Shown here piece after piece: positions 58,046 through 64,000 of a DNA stretch of 64,000 nt. This stretch comes from Segniliparus rugosus ATCC BAA-974 (GTDB lineage Bacteria; Actinomycetota; Actinomycetes; Mycobacteriales; Mycobacteriaceae). The notes beneath the pieces are model-generated. The model did no database searches and was not told where the DNA came from. It was given only the letters and a program-made list of their open reading frames with translations. Positions within the stretch are counted from its first letter, which is position 1, and every line of letters begins with the position of its first letter. The stretch spans positions 1,955,038-2,019,037 of the forward strand of contig NZ_KI391953.1 of NCBI RefSeq assembly GCF_000185725.2. The letters run 5' to 3'. The translations under genes were made by a program, and so were the position numbers.

Positions 58046-58573
58046 ATGAGCGAGAGCGCGAAGTCGTTGCTGCACGACGCGTACCACCGGATCCGCGAGC
58101 ACGTGCAGAGCGTGGCCGACGGACTGAGCGAGGAGGCGTTGCTGTGGCGGCCCACGCCGACCTCCAACTCCATCGGCTGGCTCCTCTGGCACGCGGCCCG
58201 AGTGCAGGACGACCACGTCGCCCAGATCGCCGGCGTGGAGCAGGTGTGGACGAGGGAGGGCTTCTACGGACGCTTCCAGCTGCCGTACCCGCCGTCGGCG
58301 CACGGCTACGGGCACACCGCCGAGGACGTCGGCCAGTTCCGAGGCAGCGCGGCGCTGCTGGACGAGTACCAAAACCGGGTGCACGTCATGGTGCAGGGCT
58401 ACCTCGACACGGTCACCGACGCGGAGCTCGCCCGGATCGTGGACCGCAGCTGGAACCCCCCGGTGACCGCGAGCGTGCGCCTGGTGAGCGTGGTCGACGA
58501 CTGCGCCCAGCACCTCGGCCAGGCCGCGTACATCCGGGGGATGGCCGAGGACTGGTCCTCGCCCGAAGGGTGA
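58046..58573 (+). CDS. DinB-family protein (DUF664 type)
   Basis: 175 residues. A four-helix bundle family; actinobacterial members are mycothiol-dependent metalloenzymes. Metal His: LLWHAARVQDDHVAQIAG near 47 and DDCAQHLGQAAYIRGM near 150. The first helix includes LLHDAYHRIREHVQSV. Single gene, divergent from the HAD gene, tail to tail with DUF503 (6-nt gap). Confidence 0.9.
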   Translation: MSESAKSLLHDAYHRIREHVQSVADGLSEEALLWRPTPTSNSIGWLLWHAARVQDDHVAQIAGVEQVWTREGFYGRFQLPYPPSAHGYGHTAEDVGQFRGSAALLDEYQNRVHVMVQGYLDTVTDAELARIVDRSWNPPVTASVRLVSVVDDCAQHLGQAAYIRGMAEDWSSPEG

Positions 58574-58579
58574 CGTTGG

Positions 58580-58864
58580 CTACTCCAGCCAGGAGCGCTC
58601 GGCGGAGCCGACCTCCACTTGCGGGTACGACCAGACGAGGCGGTCGACGTCCGCGATGATCTCCTCGGCCTGCTGCGCGCTGGAGGCCACGACCGCGAAG
58701 CCGAGCGCCGCGCGCTGCACGAGGTCTTGATGCCCGACCTCCGAAGCCGAGACGCTGTAGCGCTGGCGGGCTTTGTCGAGGATGGACCTGACCACCTGGC
58801 GGCGGTCTTTGAGGGTCTGCGCGTGGGGGAGGTGCAGCTCCATCCGCAAGGCGAGCACGAACAT
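58580..58864 (-). CDS. DUF503 family protein
   Basis: 94 residues, normal size for DUF503. Starts MFVLALRMELHLPHAQTLKD, then RRQVVRSILDKARQRYSVSASEV and a C-terminal helical part ending QVEVGSAERSWLE. Family function unknown. ATG 58864 chosen; the frame is open further upstream but only the last 94 residues match the family. Confidence 0.85.
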   Translation of the reverse strand: MFVLALRMELHLPHAQTLKDRRQVVRSILDKARQRYSVSASEVGHQDLVQRAALGFAVVASSAQQAEEIIADVDRLVWSYPQVEVGSAERSWLE

Positions 58865-59162
58865 GCCGACGAGGATACGGCTGTCCGGGGCAAACCGAAA
58901 GCGAGCGTTCCTTCCGCCGATGGCTCGGGCGGGCCGCAGAAGCCGCTCTTGCGGATAAAGATCCTCGCGTCCAACAGAAAGACCTCCGCTCCGTCTGTCG
59001 CGCAGCTGTTCCGTGAACTGTTGTGGCTGGGCGTTTGCGTCGAGACTCGCCGGTCGATATGCGGACCGCGGAGAAGCGGCGGGGTTATCGTCGTCGCGTT
59101 GCCGTTCTTGCGAGCATGGATGCTCTTCTGACACACGCGATCTTCCGAGACGGAGGCCCGAG
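58865..59162. other. intergenic region between DUF503 and phage-like gene
   Basis: 298 nt. No gene supported. It should hold the promoters of both divergent genes, but I see no clear -10/-35 pair. CGGAGG lies just before GTG 59163. Confidence 0.45.
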
Positions 59163-59516
59163 GTGGAAAAAGAACAGATGGAAAGCCTTCTGCGGTTCGC
59201 GAAGGCGTTCGACGACCGCTATATCACCGATGAAACGGTCGACGCGTGGCTTGAGATCGCGAGGGAAGAGAGATGGTCGTATCGCGATGTGCGCGAGGCG
59301 ATCAAGAATCATTACAGAAGCACTCGCGACAGGATGTATCCGGTCGATGTGATTTCCGAGGTCAAAGAGATGCGTCGAGTGGTCTTCCCGCCCAGGTTTG
59401 TGGACGGCGATCCTTTGCACGAGCCCGCAAGCCCTGAATTCAGGAAGAAGATTATGGCGGAATTCCGCGCTCGCCACCGGCCGGCTCATCCGCAGCAAGA
59501 ACAAGAAGCCGTGTAG
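59163..59516 (+). CDS. small phage-like helical protein
   Basis: 117 residues, GTG start with CGGAGG 7 nt upstream; ATG 59178 is in frame. Sequence pattern: LLRFAKAFDDRYITDETVDAW (residues 9-29, split here), WSYRDVREAIKNHYRSTRDR near 43 and MYPVDVISEVKEMRR near 63. This matches small proteins in the replication modules of actinophages (Y/HYRES.. then MPADV) that I know by pattern, thought to be helicase-loader-like. Probably a prophage remnant; no other phage gene is nearby. The charged C-terminal tail is unknown. Confidence 0.6.
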   Translation: MEKEQMESLLRFAKAFDDRYITDETVDAWLEIAREERWSYRDVREAIKNHYRSTRDRMYPVDVISEVKEMRRVVFPPRFVDGDPLHEPASPEFRKKIMAEFRARHRPAHPQQEQEAV

Positions 59517-60051
59517 TCGCTGGCGCTCTCCCGCCTCGCGGGCTTGAGCTGATGCGCCCTCGGCCGGGCGGGCCGGACTCCCCGTTGCGGGGTTGGCGGC
59601 TTTCTCCCAGTTTTGTTGCACAGTCTCGAGACGCCCTCGCGATGACGCGTATGCCATGGTCTTACAACCGATAGGCGCAGCTCGGTCAGGCGCGCACGAG
59701 TCCCGTTCAGTGGAGCGAATGATGCTTCTGCCCCTAGGGCGGTTCAGCGATCGGGTAGGAGCGCCGCTCGGCTCGTCGGAGAGCGGCTTCTCGCCCCGGC
59801 GGATTCTTCGTGTCGTCTGGCGTGATCCGGCGAGCCTGAGCCTATGGACAGCCTGGCGGGTTGGGCTGAGGGCGATCAAGCCGCAGAAGTGGTGAGATTT
59901 TACTCCGATCAAGGCCCTGGTTCAGAAGCGCGCCACGGACTTGGGATGACCCGGCTTGCCTGGGAGAGGGTCTGGATAAATATACTGTTACTGATAGTAT
60001 CATATAAATTTAGTTCAAGAACTTCTCGCCAGCATCTTTGGAGGCCCCATC
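59517..60051. other. 535-nt non-coding region
   Basis: No convincing gene. Short frames (for example 59593-59895) lack a family match and a ribosome site. The last ~80 nt are AT-rich (59971-60030) and carry the promoter and operator-like palindrome of the amidohydrolase operon. Confidence 0.6.
59982..60000 (+). promoter_or_regulatory. AT-rich imperfect palindrome, TetR-type operator candidate
   Basis: 19-nt imperfect palindrome from ATACT (59982-59986) to AGTAT (59996-60000) with seven of nine pairs matching. It sits in the only clearly AT-rich stretch of the window, 52 nt before ATG 60052. TATACT (59981-59986) could be the -10. No regulator gene lies beside it. Confidence 0.5.
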
Positions 60052-61809
60052 ATGTTCGACATCATCGTCAAAAACGGGCTCTGGTTCGACGGCACCGGCT
60101 CCGACCCGGTGCGCGCGGACCTTGGCGTCCGGAACGGACGGGTGGCCGCGGTCTCCGTCTTGCCGCTGGACGAGGACGGCTGCCCGGAGGTCGTCGACGC
60201 AACGGGCAAATGGGTCATCCCCGGCTTCGTCGATATGCACACCCACTACGACGCGGAGGTGCTCCTCGACCCCGGCCTGCGGGAGTCCGTGCGACACGGG
60301 GTCACCACCGCGGTGCTCGGCTGCTGCTCGATGTCCACCGTGTTCTCTACGCCAGACGACGCGGCGGACCTGTTCAGCCGGGTGGAGGCGGTGCCCCGAC
60401 AGTTCGTGGTCAAGGCGTTGCAGGACCAGAAGACCTGGGAGAACGCCGACGGCTATGTCAAGGCGCTGGACTCCTTGCCGCTTGGCCCCAACGTCAGCTC
60501 CTTCGTCGGCCACTCCGATCTGCGCGCGGCTGTGATGGGGCTTGGCCGCGCCACGAACAACTGGGTGTTGCCGACCCGCAAAGAGCTCGCCAAGATGGCG
60601 GAGCTTTTAAACGAGGCATTGGACGCGGGCATGCTGGGCCTTTCCGGAATGGACACGCCGCTCGACAAGATCGACGGGGGCGAGCACCGGTCGCGGGCCT
60701 TGCCGTCCACCTACGCCTGGTGGCATGAGCGTTTCAGGCTGATCTCGGTGTTGCGCAAACGCGGCCGCGTGCTGCAGAGCGCGCCCAACGCTATGAACCC
60801 GCCGTCGGCGCTGTTGTTTTTCGTCGCCTCCAGCGCTTGGCTCTGGCGCAAACCGGCTGTGCCGGTGAGCCTGTTGATGGCGGCGGACTCGGAGGGGGCT
60901 CCTCTGGCGCAGCTGGCCATTCGCGGCTTGGCGTGGCTGGGGAACCTCCTCTTCCGCGCGAAGGTCAAGTTCCAGCATCTCCCGGTGCCGTTCGAGCTGT
61001 ACTCGGACGGGATCGACCTCCCTGTCTTCGAAGGGTTCAACGCTGGCGCCGCCGCGCTGCACGTCAAGGACCAGATTCAGCGCAATGAGCTCATGTCGGA
61101 CGAGGAATACCGGAAGAAATTCCGCCGCGCGGGCAGCCTCATGGAACGGATCCCCGCCCTGAAGAAAATGCTCTATGACACCGAGATTGTCGAATGCCCC
61201 GACCAGAGCGTGATCGGCAAGAGTTTCGGCCAGCTCGCCGACGAGCGCGGCGTCAATCCCGCCGACGCGTTCCTCGACGTGCTCGTGGAGCACGGCGAGC
61301 GCAACGTCCGCTGGCGCATCACGGTTGCCAACGTGCGGTCCAAGCAGCTCGACGCCATGGCGAAAGACCGGAATTTGCAGTTGGGCTTCTCTGACGCGGG
61401 GGCGCATTTGCGCAACATGGCGTTCTACAACTTCCACCTGCGGTTCCTCAAGCGCATGCACGACCGGGTGCTCGAGGGCGCGCCGGTGCTCTCGCTCGGC
61501 GAGGCGGTGCACCGGCTCACCGGCGAGCTCGGCGAGTTCTTCGGTCTGGACGCCGGGTTTTTGCGGCTGGGGGACCGCGCGGACTTCGTGGTCGTCAACC
61601 CCGCAGGCCTCGATGACTCCCTCGCGGAGTACCACGAGGCAGAGGTGCCGTTCTTCGGCGGGCTCTCCCGGATGGTGCGGCGCAATGACAACGCCGTTTC
61701 CGTGACCGCCGTGGGCGGCAGCATCGTGTGGCGGGACGGCGAGTTCGTTCCGGGGTACGGCGCGGACAAGCAGACTGGGCGCTACCTGCGCGCTGGAGCG
61801 AAAGCATGA
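60052..61809 (+). CDS. amidohydrolase, D-aminoacylase family
   Basis: 585 residues. Composite-domain metal hydrolase: MFDIIVKNGLWFDGTGSDPV at the N-terminus, VIPGFVDMHTHYDAEVLLD near 62 (HxH), SSFVGHSDLRAAV near 152, SDAGAHLRNMAFYN near 445, and FFGLDAGFLRLGDRADFVVVNP near 498. N-acyl-D-amino-acid deacylases and related imidohydrolases. Strong GGAGG 9 nt before ATG 60052. The stop overlaps a potential ATG of the next gene (61806). Clearly an accessory catabolic operon. Confidence 0.9.
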   Translation: MFDIIVKNGLWFDGTGSDPVRADLGVRNGRVAAVSVLPLDEDGCPEVVDATGKWVIPGFVDMHTHYDAEVLLDPGLRESVRHGVTTAVLGCCSMSTVFSTPDDAADLFSRVEAVPRQFVVKALQDQKTWENADGYVKALDSLPLGPNVSSFVGHSDLRAAVMGLGRATNNWVLPTRKELAKMAELLNEALDAGMLGLSGMDTPLDKIDGGEHRSRALPSTYAWWHERFRLISVLRKRGRVLQSAPNAMNPPSALLFFVASSAWLWRKPAVPVSLLMAADSEGAPLAQLAIRGLAWLGNLLFRAKVKFQHLPVPFELYSDGIDLPVFEGFNAGAAALHVKDQIQRNELMSDEEYRKKFRRAGSLMERIPALKKMLYDTEIVECPDQSVIGKSFGQLADERGVNPADAFLDVLVEHGERNVRWRITVANVRSKQLDAMAKDRNLQLGFSDAGAHLRNMAFYNFHLRFLKRMHDRVLEGAPVLSLGEAVHRLTGELGEFFGLDAGFLRLGDRADFVVVNPAGLDDSLAEYHEAEVPFFGGLSRMVRRNDNAVSVTAVGGSIVWRDGEFVPGYGADKQTGRYLRAGAKA

Positions 61810-62673
61810 GCAGGCTCAGCTCCGTTCACCAATGACGGCCTGACGTTCGACGTGCTCGACGAGGGCCCGCTGGACGGGCCGGTGGTCGTGCTGCTGCACG
61901 GCTTCCCCGAACGCTCGGGGAGTTGGCGCGGTGTGATCCCGCCACTGGTCGCAGCCGGGCGCCGTGTGCTCGCTCCGGACCAGCGCGGCTACTCGCCAGG
62001 AGCTCGCCCGGAAGGCGCCAAGCATTACACGTTGGACCTGCTGGTCGGCGATGTCCTGGCGCTGGCCGACCAGCCCGGAGCCGAGGTTTTCGACCTGGTG
62101 GTCCACGACTGGGGCGCCGCCGTGGCCTGGGCGCTCGTCAGCGAGCACGCCGCCAAGGTCCGCACAGTGACCTGTTTGTCCGTGCCGCATCCGCGCACCA
62201 TGGCTGCAGCCCTTTTGCGTGGCCAGCTCTTCAAGTCGTGGTACGCGGTTCTCTTCCAGCTGCCTCGTCTCCCGGAGCGGCTCGTGCGGGTTCGGGACGG
62301 GTGGGTGTTCCGCAGGGTGATGCCTCCCGTCTTCGGGATGTCCGACTCTTTGGTGCAGGAGGCTCTGACGCTGCTGCGCGAGCCGGGCGCGGCCACGGCC
62401 ACGATCAACTGGTACCGAGCGGTGCGGCATTCGTCCCATCTGGAGATACCCGGACGGGTGTCGAGGCCGACCCTCTATGTGCGGAGCGACCGCGACGCCG
62501 CGCTCAGCCGTGCTGCCGCAGTGCGTACGGGCCAGTGGGTGGACTGCCCGTACCGGTTCGAGATCCTTGAGGGCGTCTCGCATTGGATCCCAGAGGAGCG
62601 GCCGAAGGAGACCGCCGCGCTGGTGCTGGAGCATCTGGCGAGCGTGCCGGTTTCGGCTCAGACGACTCCCTGA
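61806..62673 (+). CDS. epoxide-hydrolase-like alpha/beta hydrolase, apparent N-terminal frameshift
   Basis: As read, a GTG at 61852 opens a 273-residue frame that lacks the first beta strand. ATG 61806 overlaps the amidohydrolase stop, and its frame (MSRLSS) ends after 9 codons. Dropping one base near 61822-61825 joins it to SFTNDGLTFDVLDEGP, the normal family start. Core: VVLLHGFPERSGSW, APDQRGYSPG, LVVHDWGAAVAWAL near residue 75 of the visible part (Asp nucleophile with HDWG), and His in EGVSHWIPEE. Epoxide hydrolase or haloalkane-dehalogenase-like; substrate unknown. Confidence 0.8.
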
Positions 62674-62906
62674 TCGCCCTGAGAGAAGCGCGCGACGGCG
62701 CGATGAGACCAATTTCGTGGAGCGCAAACCCGCTGGCGGGTGAGGGGCGGCTCTGATTCGGCCAGGGCTGGTGTTGTCGCACTGGCCTTCTGCGGATATG
62801 CAGCAGACGGTGCCGTCGGGATCTCACTGGTCTCCGTCCGGTGTGGGTTTTGGCTCGGTGGCGGCGTTCGCAGCTTTCTCCCAGTTTGCCCGCGTTGACT
62901 TGGCGT

Positions 62907-64000
62907 ATGGGAACAACGAGGCAGGACGTGGTCCGGGCGTGGGCGCGCGAGCGGCGCGAGGGACTGGAGGTCGCGGCGGCGCTGGCGGCGTTCGCGCTCG
63001 TCCAGCTGTGGCATATCACGGTCAACGGCATGTCCAACGATTTCTACGCCGCCTCGGTGCTCTCCGGGAGCCAGAGCTGGGAGGCGTGGTTCTTCGGCAG
63101 CTTCGACCCGCAGAACTTCATCACTGTGGACAAACCGGCGGGCGGCCTGTGGCTCATGGGCCTTTCGGCGCGGATCTTCGGGTTCTCCAGCGCGAGCATG
63201 CTCGTCCCGCAGGCGCTGTTGGGCGTGGCGAGCGCGTGGCTTCTCTACGCCTCGGTGCGCAGGCTCGCGAGCCACGCCTCGGGCCTGCTCGCGGTGGCGG
63301 TCTTCGCGTTGACCCCGATTGCGACGGTGATGTTCCGCGACAACAACCCGGACGCGGCGATGGTGTTCGGCATGATGGTCGGCGCGTACGGCGTGACCAG
63401 GGCGCTTGGCTCGTCGCGGCAACGGGCGGCGGTCGGCTGGCTGGCGCTCGCCGGGGCCGGGATCGGCTTCGCCTTCCTCACGAAGACCTTCCAGGGGCTG
63501 ATGACCCTGCCTGCGCTGGGCCTGGCGTACCTGCTCAGCGAGAAGTTCGGCCTGGGGCGGCGGATCGCGCATCTGGCCGCCGCTGCGGCGGCGGTCCTGG
63601 TCAGCTCGGGCTGGTGGTTCCTCGCCGTGGCCCTCACGCCCTCAGACCGCAAGCCGTACGTCGGCGGTTCGCAGGGCAACAGCGAGTTGGAGCTCGCGCT
63701 CGGCGGCAACGGGTTCGACCGTTTGCTCGGCGGGGGCAAGTACGGCGCGGCACGAGGCCCGGGATTCGCGGGGCCGCCGAGCCTGTGGCGGGTGTTCGAG
63801 GACTCCCAAGGCCTGCACGTCGCATGGCTGATCCCCACGGCGCTGGTCGCGCTGGCGCTGGGCTTTTTCGCCGTCAGGGGCGAGGGGACCAGGTCCAACC
63901 CTGTCTGGCTGGCGCTGGTCCTGTGGGGCGGCTGGCTCGTCTCGGACTATTTGGTCCTCACCTATATGCAGGCCGCGTTCCACCCGTACTACGTCTTCGT
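62907..64000 (+). CDS. GT39 glycosyltransferase (ArnT/YkcB-like), truncated by window end
   Basis: About 364 residues seen; the 3' end is outside. A polytopic lipid-linked-sugar transferase. NGMSNDFYAASVLSGSQSWE near residue 43 (the acidic first loop), NFITVDKPAGGLWLMGL near 73, PIATVMFRDNNPDAAMVFGM near 140 (DNNPDA family motif), and many TM helices. ATG 62907 chosen, no ribosome site; upstream GTG codons (62841) are possible. Confidence 0.85.
   Translation, partial: MGTTRQDVVRAWARERREGLEVAAALAAFALVQLWHITVNGMSNDFYAASVLSGSQSWEAWFFGSFDPQNFITVDKPAGGLWLMGLSARIFGFSSASMLVPQALLGVASAWLLYASVRRLASHASGLLAVAVFALTPIATVMFRDNNPDAAMVFGMMVGAYGVTRALGSSRQRAAVGWLALAGAGIGFAFLTKTFQGLMTLPALGLAYLLSEKFGLGRRIAHLAAAAAAVLVSSGWWFLAVALTPSDRKPYVGGSQGNSELELALGGNGFDRLLGGGKYGAARGPGFAGPPSLWRVFEDSQGLHVAWLIPTALVALALGFFAVRGEGTRSNPVWLALVLWGGWLVSDYLVLTYMQAAFHPYYVF

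Noticed and set aside
59593..59895. 100-residue frame in the 535-nt gap
   Set aside because: No ribosome site, no family resemblance and unusual composition.
59599..62887. 15-bp exact direct repeat (59599-59613 and 62873-62887) flanking the amidohydrolase operon, possible att sites
   Set aside because: A 15-bp match is expected about once or twice by chance in 64 kb, and no integrase or tRNA end is next to either copy.

Overview
The window is a stretch of chromosome from a high-GC actinomycete of the mycolic-acid group (Mycobacteriales). Evidence for this includes a heparin-binding haemagglutinin gene (hbhA), a UvrD1 helicase with a C-terminal Tudor-like tail, an LprQ-type L,D-transpeptidase, LpqN-like and LppA-like lipoproteins, and PerM. 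Many blocks keep the gene order I remember from Mycobacterium tuberculosis: Rv1479-1481, Rv0474-0483, Rv0949-0957, Rv1023-1026, Rv2368c-2364c and Rv1330c-1343c. These blocks are joined in a different order and carry losses and insertions, so the genome is a relative rather than a Mycobacterium. A Segniliparus-like organism is my guess and is not proven by the window.

Layout: 1-2.4 kb holds a tandem array of three secreted lipoprotein paralogs plus a small membrane protein. 2.6-5.7 kb is a MoxR/DUF58/VWA operon. 5.7-7.8 kb has a divergent TVP38-type membrane protein and an aldehyde dehydrogenase. 8-18.6 kb is the regulator-hbhA-deoC-murB-lprQ block with a lipid-binding protein, a nitrilase-family hydrolase, two DUF2505 proteins and an unusual exported alcohol dehydrogenase. 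18.7-30.5 kb carries uvrD1, an M23 peptidase, sucCD, perM, purN and purH. 30.8-34 kb has eno (frameshifted at its end), ftsB, DUF501 and a Ppx/GppA phosphatase. 34-40.3 kb has a HAD phosphatase, an SsuD-like monooxygenase and the phoH-ybeY-CorC-era operon. 40.4-50.3 kb runs from an RDD protein through pncB, clpS, murI, rph and rdgB to an LpqN-like lipoprotein and two membrane proteins. A tRNA-Leu(UAG) lies at 50.4 kb. 50.5-57.1 kb is a racemase facing an xdhABC-P450 operon. 57.3-64 kb is accessory: a HAD enzyme, DinB, DUF503, a phage-like small protein, a D-aminoacylase/epoxide-hydrolase pair and a truncated GT39 glycosyltransferase.

Genes that work together include sucC/sucD (succinyl-CoA synthetase), purN/purH (purine synthesis), xdhA/B/C (xanthine oxidation and molybdenum-cofactor insertion), phoH-ybeY-CorC-era (RNA and ribosome maturation), and murB/murI/lprQ/M23 (cell wall).

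The most interesting things I see are: a mosaic tandem lipoprotein array with conserved ends and divergent centres; many genes with a TANNNT -10 box 6-8 nt before the start codon, predicting leaderless mRNAs, including three tight divergent pairs with overlapping -10 boxes; a self-regulated leaderless promoter before the hbhA operon; a Tat-type lipoprotein version of a zinc alcohol dehydrogenase; ETTVLP repeats in a membrane protein; and two apparent single-base frameshifts (eno and the epoxide-hydrolase-like gene).
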